From Parelaphostrongylus tenuis (taxonomy: Eukaryota; Nematoda; Chromadorea; Rhabditida; Metastrongylidae): DNA of 64,000 nt. The position numbers and the translations under genes are program-made. Under the pieces are notes generated by a model, which had not been told where the DNA came from, searched no databases, and was given only the letters and a program-made list of their open reading frames with translations. Positions 44,181 through 57,043 of this stretch are shown here, one piece after another; within the stretch, counting starts at the first letter, position 1, and every line of letters starts with the position of its first letter. Where the stretch lies: assembly GCA_019055375.1 (NCBI GenBank), contig JAHQIW010004709.1, positions 62,001-126,000 of the forward strand, given 5' to 3'.

Positions 44181-44549
44181 GATTGAAAGGTATTCAAACA
44201 GTCTTCAAAAACTCTGTAGGATCATTGCATAATTTCATAATGAGCCTAAAGAATTTTTCGAAAGTAAACAAACGAATTTTCTGAAGAAAATGAAGACAAA
44301 CTTTGAAAAGTCAAGGATTCGATGTTCATAAGTTCTGTGTTTCCAATCAACTTAAAAGAAAGACATCTGAGCTAATAACGATTTTCCATAATTGAAGGAA
44401 AACCCGCTAAAATCCTTGTAATTTTGCAAACATGTTTAGTTATTCTAGCTATATGGAATCCTAACTCTATCACATAGATACTCAATGCTATCTCGTAAGT
44501 CATTCTGCCTGAGAATCTTGCAGTTCATATTATAATATTTCTCAAAGCA

Positions 44550-44772
44550 TGCGGTGATGCGAATAGGAGTGGCGTGGGCCGAACACGTTGGTCAGTGGTC
44601 CGAACCGCAGTCATGCCTCACCAAGCCTTCCATCCCTCAAAGTCGGTAAACTGGCAGCGGACTAGCCTAGGAGAATAGCAGCATTGGCTCGATATTCCAG
44701 TAGACCACCGTAAGTCATTATGAATGCCGGAGATGTGAATTCAATGACCATAAGCGATACTCAAGCCTTAAG
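44550..44772 (+). repeat. Diverged SINE copy
   Basis: Body CTCACCAAGCCTTCCATCCC and CCACCGTAAGTCATTATGAATGCC are clear. The A box is poor and the tail missing. Confidence 0.65.
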
Positions 44773-44879
44773 GGAGGACTTATACCAACCAGGTACACGA
44801 ATTTTGAAGGCCTTTCTCGCTGCAGAAAAGTTTCCCTCAAACTTTTGGTAATCATTTGTAAGCTTACATCTGTGCGAAT

Positions 44880-46200
44880 CCAAAAACCTGTTTAGCATTA
44901 GGAAGAGCCTTTTATTACTTTGCAACAGCGAAAATATTATTTTTCACACTCAAGTTTCTTCATTTGACCGGCTGGGGCCGCTATATTAATAGGTGAAATT
45001 TATAATTCAGAGAAGCCTTATCGTTACATAAAAATGGAGTATCACGAATGAACTTTTTGTAAAGATTTCTTGACACAAAGAGTGACTACTCCTCTTGCAA
45101 TCCTTCATTTTTCGGCGGTAAGACCACATCCTTGTTCAAAGTAAGCTCTCAATCCCTATTGAACATAGCATCGCCTGTCTTGCGAGAACGCAGTTTGAAA
45201 ACACATCTTCTACGATTGAACATCTCCAAGTGGGTTTACGTGGAGGTATTTCTAATATGTAGCTCGACTGAGTGTAAGAAGAGCGGGCGTTCATCATTGC
45301 GCACAATGCGTTACTTTCCCTATCAGCACCCATATTCGAAAAACGTATTTTTAGCTCTTTCTACTCTTTCTAAACAGTTTAGTAGTTAATCGATAGCTAA
45401 ATCACGAAAATTCTAAAGAAACTGCATTTCTTGAAAGGTCTCGATATTACACTGTAACAGCAAAAAGATTATGTTTATAAACACTTGAGCATCTATCGAT
45501 GAGCAACGCTTTTCCATAGAAAATCCAGTAGTTTTTCGACAGCACAAATCTCGGCAAATTTAACTTAGAAATTTTAAGGATATGGTCAGTTTTTGAGGTA
45601 GACTTTTCAGCTCGTCGTTACAGCTAAAAGAACATTGAACTTAACACAAAGCGCAATCGATGCATATGTAAATTGAGCTGCGCAATCGACACGGCTTAGA
45701 GTGCGAAACTCAACGATCTTTCAGCTGTAACAGCACAATAAAAGGTCCTTCTCAAGAAACAAACTTGTCATTGAAATTGCTCAGGTTTGTGCTATCGAAT
45801 GGTTAATGAAAATCTGAATGGAAATCTAAGTACAGCGAAAGATGCTTGAGTATGAAAGAAAAATTGGTATTTGTGTGTTAAGCGATGACAAATTTTTAAG
45901 CCACTCTCATTCACTGAACAGGCAATTCTCATAGAAGTATTTGTAGTTATTCGAGAGCTCAAATCTTTGCCTGCAACAATACATTGCCGGTTTTTAAAAA
46001 ACACCCTTCTATAACCCTGTGGTATCCAGAAAAAAATTTATTTCTCACTCTCATTTCGCCTTCACTTTCACCATGAGTATAAATTGCTATAGACACGAAA
46101 AGCATGTCAGGATGTACAGAATTTTCCGTTGTGTCAAAATCACGCCTTTTCATTCAAAGTTTCTGTCGATGCGAAAAAAAAAATCTCAATAATAAAACAA
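44880..46200. repeat. Cluster of old AT-rich dispersed repeats
   Basis: Copies of an old family with the motif CTGTAACAGCACAATAAAAGG (45724) lie here, plus relatives near 44928 and 45455 and an inverse copy near 46000. Other members are at 19033, 21438, 51337, 53094, 53572 and 54270. No coding signal. Confidence 0.5.
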
Positions 46201-46819
46201 TAGTTGCTGCCGTTTCAGCGCTTGCGACAGGTCACTGTCGGGTTGCGAGGTAGTTCGGGCGATTATCTTACCAACAATTCGTTAGTGTGTCTTCCCTTCA
46301 CCTTGTTCTCAGCTATGAACCGTTTCCACAAATTCATGAAGCGGCTGAACAACAATCACGTTTGAAATATTGTTACCTGATTTGGGATTTTCCACCACAT
46401 TGACAGAAAAATGATAATACACGCTGTATTCAGTACTAGTTCCCCTATAAATCTCACTCTAACTAAGTTTAAACCAATCATTGGTTTATTTCCAATTATT
46501 CAGCTTTGAGGTAGCGAGAAAAGGTGGAGTACTTATGGATAGCAGAAAAATTCTGAGCGATAAGAGGCAGCCATGTTTGAAAAAAAGGCTTAGAAAATTG
46601 ACATTATGCAAACTATTAGTCAGAAATATGTGCCTACAAAAAATTATTCTAGGTGCTTCTCTCCATCTCCATCTATATTCAACTAGAGCATTTTTAATAT
46701 CCTTTTATTTTTGTTGTGAATTATTTATTGTTTTCAATTCTTATTCACTATTATGACTCTTCGGTCATGTATAAAATTGTGATAAATCAAACCAGGGTTT
46801 TTTGCTGTAATCACCTGTA

Positions 46820-47499
46820 TCACCTGTCGTCCCGTTGATCGTCGAGTGACTCGAGCGGGTACCAGCAACTCTTCCATTTTTCCCTATCGCGTGCAAGAGT
46901 AGCCCAGTGGGTCCTCCTTGCTCTAGGAATTCGCTGAGCATCATATCTTTCTTCCATCGCTTTCGTGAAGAAATCGGACCAACGGGTCAGTGGTCTTCCT
47001 TTAGAGCGCTTAACGTCCCGAGGAATCCAGTCGGTAACGGCTCTCGTCCATCGGTTGTCGTTGAAGCGCATCACGTGTCCGGCCACCTTATTTTCGATAT
47101 CCTGGCGTGTAGAACGGCGTCTCTGATTTTCGATCGTTGACGTAGGTCGGAACTTCGGATCCTTTCTCTCATTTGCGAGATACGAGATACTCCTAGCATC
47201 GACCTTTCGACTGCGCGTTCGATAACGGCAAGTGATCTTTCATCCTGCTTACGTAGCGACCAGGTTTCTGCTGCATACGTTAGGGCAGGGATAATTGTCG
47301 AGTCGAAAAGGTGGGCACGGAGTCGGATGTTCTTTGTCCTCTTCACTACATCTTCGATGCTCTTAAACGTTCCCCAAGCCGCTCGTTTCCTCCTGCTCAA
47401 TTCTGGGGCTAGGTCGTTCATCATGTTGATTTCACGACCTAGATAGACTGTAACTGGAGCATTCGGAGATTGTCGTTCCGTTGAGCGTGAATGGGGCAT
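46820..47499 (-). pseudogene. RTE C-terminal domain (copy A), in two frames
   Basis: The first part (47499-47071) holds LGREINMMNDLAPELSRRKR, RTKNIRLRAHLFDSTIIPAL, TYAAETWSL and ISKIRW. The second (47086-46820) starts AGHVMRFNDNRWTRAVTDW and ends ESLDDQRDDR before a stop. The order YLGxxI...AETW...RWAGHV is the usual region after the RT thumb in RTE proteins. One frameshift separates it from RT near 47460 and another splits it near 47080. Confidence 0.85.
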
Positions 47500-48379
47500 T
47501 AGAAACCCATCCGTTCCTCATGAACATTGTTTTCGTTAGATTCAGTTGAAGACCAATCTTTCCACAGGCGTTATCGAAATCAGTCAACATTCGTTCCGCT
47601 TGGCTGATGTTTGGTGTTATGAGAACGATATCGTCAGCAAAGCGAAGATGGTTTAATTGTCGACCGTCAATTTTCACTCCCATTTCGTCCCATTCTACTG
47701 TTCGCATGACGTTTTGTAGGGTGGCAGTGAATAGTTTTGGCGATATTGTATCGCCTTGTCGAACACCTCTTCTTACGTCAATGGTGATATTGTTGTAGAA
47801 TGGAGATATTTCGGTCGTGAAATCTTTATGAAGCTCACGAAGGATCATTATGTACCGAGTAGGGACGCCCTGGTTATCCAGAGCCTCTATAACCGCTTCT
47901 GTTTCCACTGAATCAAAGGCTTTCTTCAGATCGATGAAAGTGAGACAGAGTGGTTGTTTGTACTCTCGTGAAACTTCAATGAGTCTTGTAATCGTGTGGA
48001 TGTGGTCCATGGTACTAAATCCTTGTCGGAACCCTGCTTGTTCGCATGGCTGTCCTTCGTCCAGTGTTCTCTCAATCCTGTTTAGGATGACTCGAGTAAA
48101 GAGTTTATAGACAGCGGACAGCAAGCAGATTGGGCGATAATTGCCTATGTCGTGTAGGTCTCCCTTTTTGAACAACAATACGGTCTTGCTGGTTTTCCAT
48201 TGAATAGGGACCTTGCATTCTGACAGGTAGCGAGTGAAGAGCCGAGCCAGGGTGTTGATGAAAACTAGCGGCAGGTTCTTCAGATGTTCTGGTCTGATCC
48301 TGTCTGGACCGCGTGTTGTTCTGTTCTTCACCGACGATATAGCATGTCGGATTCGGAAGGAGGACCGGTGGAACGACAT
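47432..48379 (-). pseudogene. RTE reverse transcriptase domain (copy A)
   Basis: A 315-codon open stretch contains all the main RT blocks: the fingers GNYRPICLLSAVYKLFTRVI, EQAGFRQGFSTMDHI, palm motif A FIDLKKAFDSVE with its catalytic Asp, GVRQGDTISPKLF, and motif C RFADDIVLI with the two catalytic Asp residues, then LNLTKTMFM. The domain itself is uninterrupted and the catalytic residues are present. The upstream endonuclease and downstream C-terminus are in other frames, so the polyprotein is dead. It would have carried out target-primed reverse transcription on the element's own RNA. Confidence 0.92.
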
Positions 48380-48618
48380 ATTCTTCCTCTTTCAATTTAT
48401 ATGACGGTAAGAGGCATGGCTAGCGAAGAGATTCGAGTAGTATTGGTGGATGATTTTCTCCATAGCCCTTCTCGAAGCTGTAAGTGTCCCGTCAGGGTAT
48501 CGGAGTGCAATCATCTTGGTCTTATAGTTGGCGAAGCCTCGCTGGGCTTTGCGAATGCTCTTCCCAGCTTCTGCAGCTTCTGCCATAACTGCTGCTCTTC
48601 TTTCTTTAAGGTCTTCTT

Positions 48619-49143
48619 TTATCGCTTCTCTGCATCGTTTCGCAAGTTCGACGTAAGGTTTCGGTTGCCTGCAGCTCGTGCGATTCCACGTTGATGTATC
48701 AGCTCGAGTGTCTGCGGCGACAAGCGTCTCTTCGTGACCTTAGGACTCTCAGCTTTTATAGCGCTAGCGTGAAGATATTCAACGAGTCGATTGTATTCTT
48801 TGTCGATGTTGTCGATAACGGTATCTTCCCAGGAGCCGACTAATGATTTGAACACATCCCAGTTTATGGTAGTTCTGGGACTTCGTTGTTTGAATTTAGC
48901 GGCTTTCTCTCCTCTTCTCGAAAATCGGAACGTTGCGCTAAGAAAGCGATGGTCTGATCCCGTGTAGAACTTAGGAACAACAGCGACATTGGTCAGGCAA
49001 AACTTTCCATTTACTATGATGTGATTTATTTTGTTGTGGTACTCTCCATTGGGAGACTCCCACGTCCATCGCTGAGAAAGAGGCTTTTGGAATTTCGAGT
49101 TACCATGGATGGTTTGAGTCGTCATGATAAACTCAGATGGCAT
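48619..49143 (-). pseudogene. RTE endonuclease C-terminal part and linker (copy A)
   Basis: It contains WTWESPNGEYHNKINHIIVN (the W.SP.G....IDHI block) and TGSDHRFLSATFRF, the SDH catalytic motif of APE-like endonucleases. The linker to RT follows (NWDVFKSLVGSWEDTV, ELIHQRGIARAAGN). It is separated from the N-terminal endonuclease fragment by a frame break between about 49370 and 49143. Confidence 0.85.
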
Positions 49144-49370
49144 CTCACCCTGTTCGTTCTATTCTAGTCCGTGGGTCATTATGTGGCGTTCTTTAGACGT
49201 TCTTCTAGGTCCAATTTTTGCGCTAAAATCTCCGACAATGACCTTGAAGAATGTATGATCTTCTCTGGAGAATTTTTCGAAGTTCATATAAAACGCTTCG
49301 ACTCGTCTTCATCATAGCTTGACGTTGGTGCATAAGCAACGAGGATGGTCAAAGCCGGCATAGAAACACA

Positions 49371-49655
49371 TCATTTCAACCGTAATTGTCCGATACGGGT
49401 TGTCAGTTGCTCAAACGAATCAATGCTCACGGTCAAAGTCGATTTGACGAGGATGCCAACGCCACCGACACCTCTGCGATCGCATGTTCCAAGAAACAGT
49501 TCTTCTCCGGTGTCATAGACAGCGTGAAAAGGATGGCGCCTTCTCGTCTCAGCCAGGCCAATGACGTCGTACCTTATTCTTCTTGCTTGAATCAATAGAT
49601 CTTCTACAGCGGATTCGTGAGCAAAGATTCTTGCGCTGTATGTACAGATCGTCAT
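49371..49655 (-). pseudogene. RTE endonuclease N-terminal part (copy A)
   Basis: It begins MTICTYSARIFAHESAVEDL (TYNAR motif with Asn changed to Ser). IRYDVIGLAETRRRHPF follows with the catalytic Glu, then the glycine-rich RRGVGGVGILVKSTL. This is the N-terminal half of an APE-type endonuclease that nicks target DNA. The Asn-to-Ser change would impair metal or active-site geometry. Confidence 0.85.
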
Positions 49656-49699
49656 TTTAGTCCATTTCGATCTTGGCAGCCTAGTTCGGCCCTGAGATT

Positions 49700-50020
49700 T
49701 TAGCAGCCTCTCCGTACTCGTCCTACCTGTCGCTGCCGTACCAGGGGCTCTTTCGGGGTCAGAGTATGAGGCCCATAATTATTACTGTTTTTGGCATTTT
49801 GATATCCAACGTATAGCTTGCTAGGATCTAAACGTGACAGCTGGGTACTCACGAGTAGCTTGCCAGTCTCCCTCGGAGGAGCGGGAGGGCTTATTTGTTG
49901 GGGACGACTCCTAACCGCCTCCCATATACTTCCCAGCAGCTTGATTGCAGGCTTTTGGCCGACTTGACTCGTAGAAATAGAGTTTTTGTCAAGTCGGCGC
50001 TGCAGAAGCAGGGAGCTCAT
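49700..50020 (-). pseudogene. RTE N-terminal extension / ORF1-like (copy A)
   Basis: A 106-codon frame begins MSSLLLQRRLDKNS, continues through SRPQQISPPAPPRETGKLLV and contains YVGYQNAKNSNNYGPHTLTP and KEPLVRQRQVGR. The last two are conserved in copy B (YIGYQNSRNSNN...KEPLAQQRWVGR), so this region was translated. In copy B it is in frame with the endonuclease. Here the frame ends GRVRRGC just before it. The function is unknown; some RTE elements have a short first ORF here. Confidence 0.65.
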
Positions 50021-50416
50021 CCCCTGAACCCACCTGCGTCTCTGGAAAGCACACGGTCGCTTTTGGTTCGCGTTTTATTCCCCTATTCGCCACCTGGGGA
50101 CGCACCACGTGCCATCGCGACTAATCGGGCGGGATCCCTCAAAGAGGGAGGTCCGTGGTTCACTGTAATACCTCCATATAAATCAATGCACTTGACTAAT
50201 TGCCAAAGTCAGCATAATTCCGTAATAAACCAATGTTTTTCTCTAGACAAAACGCACATATCTAAACCAAAATCATATTGACCAAAAGAAAGTTTTTTCT
50301 ATCAAAATAATACGAGAATTCCAAAAATTTTCTCAAAACGGCAAAAAACCTTAACCAAATAGCGAAAATAGCGTATTTTGCTCTGCGCATCAATTTCCAT
50401 ACCGTTCCTTAGGGGT

Positions 50417-50475
50417 TAATGAAGTCGAATGCATGGCGTGTCCTTCAGAAATTCATCAACGGCGAATGTTTAAGC
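50417..50475 (+). repeat. SINE 3'-end fragment
   Basis: AAGTCGAATGCATGGCGTGTCC and CATCAACGGCGAATGTTTAAG match the SINE 3' end only. Confidence 0.55.
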
Positions 50476-50479
50476 TTAA

Positions 50480-53090
50480 TTTGCTGATGCACCCTCTATT
50501 GTCCTCCCTTCCCCTCCTCCTCCCCCCTCCCGGAACAAAGGACCCAGCCCTCTGCGTCTCTAACCTTCAACGTGTTGCGTCAGTCTTCAGTGTGCCAGTA
50601 TTGGACGACATTATTAAATGTAACACGTTGGGGGTTAAAGGCGGAGCGGGTTGGGCCCTTTGTCTCAAAGGGTTAACTGGTCTTTAGTACGTATGTTATG
50701 AAGACAGATTGTGTTCAACTCGGTCCATTGGTATATAGAAGTTAGGCGCACATAGAATCATCCGGTGCACTCTCCTAACACATAGGTGGATACAGAAGAT
50801 GGGTTTTTGTTTCTGTTACGTCCAGCTTATTCGTAGTTTTTGTTCGTACGTTAACATATCATTCACGCCCTAAATACAAATCTTCCCCTTTTTCGTTGTC
50901 TTTCATTTAAGGAAAACTCAAAAAAAAACTCTACGCTAGAAATCTGATAAATTTTCAAAAAGCAATAGAACATGTGCTTGCTCATGAACCAAAAGTTGAC
51001 CACACAAACTGCCACTTTTGTATTGAACCTCTGGATACGGCGACTTTTTCACTTTCAATTTAGACTCTTAAAAGTCATTTATAAACATGGATATTAGATA
51101 TTTCATTTGAGTACTTGATATTCAAAAACGCTTTAACAGGAAAATAGGATTACCTTTACCTTTTGGAGCGCAGTTGTTGTTAGCTAGGCCTAGCTGATGG
51201 CTTTTTGAAAAGTTCAGCTTTAAAATAATCAAAATTTCTGCTCCAAACGGTTATCATAAGTCCAGTAAAAAACCATCTATAGACCTAATTAAGTAAGAAA
51301 ATGAGCGCCGAGCTTGAAACATAATTTTCTTTCCGCTGCTGCAGCACAATAAGAAGGCGCTTCCAAAAACCATGCACACTGCAAATTTTCAATCGCTGAT
51401 ACCTGCACGTATTTCGCAGTCCTATTATATGAAGGACTCAGTTTCATTAGTATAGTTTAGAGTTTCTTAACCACCGAGTGACGGCTATAAAAATCGATGC
51501 GCGCAGCGTGAATTACGCAGTTGTTCAAGTTGTTCGATTGAAGTTTTTTCCTCTGTCTCTAATGGAACTTTTGGGTTTTGCATTGCTTTGATGCAGCACT
51601 ATTTCCTCTTCTCGCTCATATGCTTGCAGAACGTGTATAGCTTTTGTTTGTGAAACAAAGCTCTAGTTTACCCAATCATAGCGTTTTTGGCATTCAATCA
51701 GATGTGATAAAGTTGTACAGAGAACATTCCGTTATAAATCTTCAAGTGTTGAATAATTTACATTACATACAGCTCCCAAAACCATGGCAACTATTACATA
51801 TCAAAAAACAATAGATAATTATTCAGTGATGACCACGTATCCTGCATGCAACTGCAGTTCATCGATAACACTCAATAATTTGGGTTACTGATTCTTGGTT
51901 ATTATATATTTATTTATGTATATTACGTATCTGTTCGCCGTTGCAACCTTTGCCTCTTTACATCTGTCTTATTTTGCGTAATCCGTATTTTCTTAGTGAC
52001 TGACCTCAAGGCGATTCCGTTTACCACCTCTCTCAGCTTCCAAGAACTCAAAACTATTTCAATGTGACCATGTGCAGGTGGACGCAGCTGTACCAGACTT
52101 GGTCGTCCTCTGTTTCCTATGGGTGTATTGTCCTCCACCTTCACCGCCCACACCCTTACAGTGTGCTGAGCATTACAAATCATTTGTGGCTGTATTTACG
52201 AAGGCGAGTCAAATACTTTTAAGTACGGAAAAACGTTGTCTAATAATCCACAGATGCTTAGGAAAACTAGTCAGTTGTGCATATTTTACGTTTGTTTGTT
52301 GGTCACCCAACATTAACTTTTTGAGTGCCTTCAGATGTGTCCACAGAGAAAATGAGAGTCAATTTGACCTTCCTAAGCTTCGATGAAGCAAACGCCTTGG
52401 AACTTTCAACCGATATCGCATGATAATTGCCAAATTATATGAAGAGGACAATTTTGAAGAGATAACTGACAGATGGTTGTGAAAGGTATTAACACCCAGA
52501 ACCTTACCATCCTCTTTGGTGACGATAGGAGGTGTTCGAGAAAACGTGGAGCCTAGGTACAAGAAACTAACCGACTTCTACATATTCTACATGCACTACT
52601 TAAAAAGCCGACTGTAGCGCAGACACTGAAAAAAACTCTCTTTTTAGGTAATATGCAAACCTTTGGTCAGAAACAGGTGTCTCCGATGTAGTATTCTCAG
52701 CACGTCTCCCCTGTCAGCAACCGTATTCAGATAAAAACGTATTTTGTCTCCTTTTTGACGCTTTAGTATCTATTTGACAAGTGAAGCTTTAAGAACTGCA
52801 GGGTTGTATCTCTTTTTGAATAAATATCATATTACACTGCAGAAGTAAAAATAAAACTATTTTATGTTGAAGCATCTTTCACTGGACATAGCTTGTCAAT
52901 GAGACTTCCAATGACCATTACATAGTACAGTTCTCAATAATTTCATTGATATACTTTGTTTTCGGAAAAAAAATTTTATTGAACTGTTACAATCATAAGA
53001 AATATTTGATTTCGCACTCGACGCGCATCGTACGCCATGTGTGAATTGCGCTGCAACGATCCACACGGTGCCGAATGCGAAACTCAACAT
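50480..53090. other. No recognised gene; one old repeat relic
   Basis: An old repeat motif (CTGCTGCAGCACAATAAGAAGG) is at about 51337. Pyrimidine-rich tracts near 50495-50530 are not otherwise informative. No gene recognised. Confidence 0.45.
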
Positions 53091-54310
53091 TCTTCTAGCT
53101 ATAACGACGCATCAAAAAGCCTTTTTAAAAAAATTAAGCATGTTGCTGAAATCGTTAAGATTTGTGCTCTTGAATGGATATGAAAGTCTGAGAGAAAAGC
53201 CGCATCCAGAGAAAAACACTCAAATGTGCATCAAAATTTTATTCTTGTTGCTACAGCTTGCTAAGAAGCTTTTTTCAGAAACGAGCACACCGTGGAAACC
53301 CTCGGGATTTAAGCTAACGACAGGCATTTGAAGGGCGGCTGTTGGATATCAATTTTGCAAGATCCATCCACATACCGAATGCAAGGTATGCGTGCCTCAT
53401 GTAAAATGAGTTCATAGTTTCTGTGTTACCGCGCATTTAACCGCTTCTTGTGGAAGGCCAAAATCACAGCTGAATTTGCCGAAATTTACGTTATCGAATA
53501 ATCACTAAATTTTTTGAGGAAAAGCTTTTCTTAGCGAAAAATGTGTGAGAGCGAAATAAATTTTTTTACATTATTACAGCGTAATATAGAGGCCTTTCAG
53601 AAAACAGAGTATACGATTCTGATTTTTGAGATCTAAGCTATCGAATGACTACTACAATGCCTGGAAGAGCAGAAAAAAGTATTTTCCTTCGAATATGTAT
53701 GCTGATAGGGGAAGTACCGTATTCGCCGCAATAATGAGCGCGAGCTCTTCCTGCATCTACTCCCGCTACATGCTACGATTACCTCCACATAGACATCTGC
53801 AGAGCTGTTAAGCTGTAAAAAAATGTAATAAATCCCAGGACCGGCTATCTATTAAACTCGGCATAGCTTGAATAAATGAGTAGTTTCTTTTGTTAATCCG
53901 TTCCAAGGTGTTAGTGACGTTTATTTATTGAATAATAACGAAGCGATACAACAATGTAAAAGATGTACTTTCAAGCTACGTTCTTGCAGGACAGATGATA
54001 CAAATGCACAATAGGGGTTGAAAGTTTACATATTCTTTACCACAGCTGTGGTATCAACGCTGAAAATTAGAAAGTGTCAGGACAAGTAGTCGCTCTTCGT
54101 AACAAAAAAGCTTTTATAGAAATTTTGTTTTCATAATTCCTCCCTTATGTGACGATCAGATGCCCCTGACGTATAAACTTTACCTATAATTACCAATAAA
54201 CCGGCTATGACGTTCAAGCGGCGTTATTGAAACATTTCAGTCGTGAAAGTCAAAATTTTTTTTCTCTTGCAGCATTCTATGGTCTTCTTTTCAAAAAAAA
54301 ACCAATAATC
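53085..54310. repeat. Cluster of old AT-rich dispersed repeats
   Basis: Members of the old family lie at about 53094 (CTATAACGACGCATCAAAAAGCC), 53572 (TTATTACAGCGTAATATAGAGGCC) and 54267 (TTGCAGCATTCTATGGTC). Similar flanking text (GATTTGTGCT, TCGAATG) is shared with 45780-45800. No coding signal. Confidence 0.45.
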
Positions 54311-56755
54311 TTATCAAAATATTTGAGATTTGGCCTATCAAGTGACTTGTGAAACATAGATAACGAGCCATCGAAGATCCAGCCGAGCAAATGAGCATAC
54401 TGAGGCTGGAATACAACTTTATCTTCGATGTCACAACCCAATAAGAAGTATTTCCCAGAACTCAAACAAATATTTGAAATCACAGTAATTCAAGCCTTTG
54501 AATGGCTGCCAAATGTTCGCGAAAAAACATTCGCCTAGCGAGAAAGGCCTTCAAAAAATCGTGTACTCCAGCTGGCACACGTCATCACTCAGGGCTTAAG
54601 AACGTTACCATATTGACACTCCTAGTAGGAAGGAATAACCTTGGAAACACTCACATTTTATAGATATGATTTAGTCCTCACAGAAAAGTGCAATAAGCTA
54701 TTTTTTGGAAGCGCTACAGGCAAAAACTGATCAAGTAAGGAGCCACGATAGAGAATTGTAGGACTTTCGTGTTTCCGCAATGTACTAACTTATGAATAAC
54801 TTCACTGCGGTGCAACAATGAACAAAGACTTTACTGGCATCGATTCGAGCTACTCTGCTTCCGCAATGTCACAAATTCTAAATGCTATATTCGAAAGGAA
54901 CTACAAGTTCTTTTCTATCAAAATGATGGTTTAGTTCATCACATCTTACCTGCAAATACAACGCCAATTAAATTACATGGAAAGATAGTTGACAGCAAAA
55001 AAAAACTTAAAAAACATTTGTCAATTCAGTGTTTTGATAATATCGGTTTTGAAATGACGTTGTTTATAAACATTCAGTACAAATTTTTCCGTATAAATTT
55101 CAGCCTAAGTTCAATCAAACATAGTAGGATAGAAGTGCGAGTCTGGCATAATACGGCAGTTTTTTCCGTGCGAACTAACTCTCACAAAGCAATGAGCGCA
55201 TGCATTATCAATTTTGCATTTTGCTATCAAACTCTCAATAATCGCGGTGTACGAGATCGTTTTCAAAAGTTTTGTGATTAAGATGAACACCTTGACAACG
55301 AAGAGGATGGCTGAAACCCATATTATCGACGAGGACCGAGATCCTCGAGTATAAATGGAACAATACTTCTGAACGGTGGCATAAAAGCATACGAAATAAT
55401 TAAGCATTATTAAGACGCGAGATTCGGAGCATCTTAAGTGACTTATGAAGTCGAAACACCAAGAATGTGCATTGAAGTCATCATGAAGTATGTGCTGCAC
55501 TTCTCCCGACATTTGCTACGATGACTGGATTTTACACGATTAAATGTGGTGTTTTGCTGAATAAGTAGGAAAATGGGAAGCATCGGAGCGCTCCCGGAAC
55601 CTAAATAAACTTCAGGAAAGATCGTCATGTGATAGAGAAAGAAAATTTCTACGCATCAAATTGAATCATCACAAAGAAAATGACATTTTTGGAGGTGGAT
55701 ACCAACTTCTACAGCAAAAATGTCATCGTGAATGTTCCAAGAAATACCGTCCCAAATATGGTGCAAAAAATAAGATTCATCTAGCCGTTATCCGATATGA
55801 TATATATTTCGGTGGGTGATATTCCGGCAAATGATCAAGCTACTTTCACAGGATGCATTGTCACAACAGTTGCCTTGTATAGAACCACAGCGTGAGACTC
55901 TACTCGGTCGCTTCTTCCTGTACTGGATGCAACCCGATGCGACAACTCACATATCACGACAACGACCCACTGTGGAATACTCACGTAGATCAAGGTGGTT
56001 TTGGAAGGCAAATACGCCGAAACATCAACCTATTGAAAATTCATCAACAACCTCGTGTCGGGTGAATTACTAGTTGAATAATTTGAACTCACACTTGAGG
56101 CCACCAGGAACTCCTAATTAAATTGTGTGTTTTGACTTGCACACAAGAGTGTTATCCTAAAGATTTCCTCTTTCTGACCTGACTACAATTCATAATGTTA
56201 TCACTAACAAGGTGAGGAAAAGTATCATTGTTCAAAAAAGCAACACCATGGTGTTATATAGGAACACCTTACTTCTACTCATGTCCACATCCTGGCAAAA
56301 CTGTCCTGATATTCTTAACGAATAAAGATATCTGCATTCAAAAAAAGTTATTCAAACTCAATTTCCACATGATCTATGTTCTAAAAAGTAACCACGACTA
56401 AGAACGATTCTATCAGGAACGGATTATCTCTTCACATCAACGTCACGCTTATATTAGCCGCGCCTTCTGTTTTTAGTGGGAAATTTTTTGCCCTACAATG
56501 GCGAATAGCTTGCAATACTTTGACATAGTTGTCTCAACAATACATATCGAGCAAAATACTAACAAAATGGCAATTAAGTTGTGCGTACAGTTGTCATGAA
56601 TCTCTAAGGCAAGATGCCCAAATGGCATGAAATCCTTCAAAGATTGATTGATAATGGTTAAACCTCATGTCTCAGATCACCATTTCTCTCAATTTCTGAA
56701 AGCTTTTAACACTGAACTGTATCAAAGGCGATTCGGATCTCTCTCGATATTTCTC
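54310..56755. other. No recognised feature
   Basis: About 2.4 kb without recognised genes or named repeats. Confidence 0.45.
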
Positions 56756-56794
56756 TTTTTTATTAGAATAAAGTTATAGAAACAAATACACTCA

Positions 56795-57043
56795 CTGATG
56801 TAGAATGATGATTGAAACTTTAATACAAGCGGATCTACAACCAGCACTTCACTCTGTCCGGGAGCACGTGCTGTATCCGTTATACTATTGACGCCCATTC
56901 TGCAAACCACTCTTTCTACGCTTCCAGCGCTTCTAACTGTCAGCCGCCAGCCGTCAATGGCCTGGCCCGGTAGTCAGTTTCAACGTCGAATTCAGTCAAG
57001 CTGACGGATATTAGGTATTGGTGATCAAATGGAAATCTTCTTT
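56795..57043. repeat. tRNA-armed inverted-repeat element, copy 2 (left arm and centre)
   Basis: It starts CTGATGTAGAATGATG (56795), as in copy 1. It continues through TCACTCTGTCCGGGAGCACGTGC and GACGCCCATTCTGCAAACCACTC into a centre with CTGTCAGCCGCCAGCCGTCAATGG, which matches the centre of copy 4 at 62485-62510. The right arm is replaced by copy 3. Confidence 0.65.

Larger units (their letters stand above)
46808..50163 (-). mobile_element. RTE-clade non-LTR retrotransposon, near full length, copy A
   Basis: A 3.36-kb minus-strand element. In order it has a 5' leader with hairpin TCCCTC-TTT-GAGGGA (near 50140), an N-terminal extension (50020-49700), APE endonuclease (49655-48800), linker, reverse transcriptase (48379-47432), a C-terminal domain (47499-46820) and a short 3' end. 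The 3' end closes with ACAGGTGAT repeated twice, a short-repeat tail typical of RTE elements rather than poly(A). At least four frame changes or stops break the protein, so it is inactive. Copy B at 22756-24935 is the same lineage. I could not find a convincing target-site duplication. Confidence 0.88.

Noticed and set aside
50085..50115. TGGCGAATAGGGG near the RTE 5' end, similar to the 3' core of HDV-like ribozymes
   Set aside because: Copy B has GGTGGATAGCGGAA at the same place, and I could not draw the required P1/P2/P3 double pseudoknot. Only the simple hairpin is supported.
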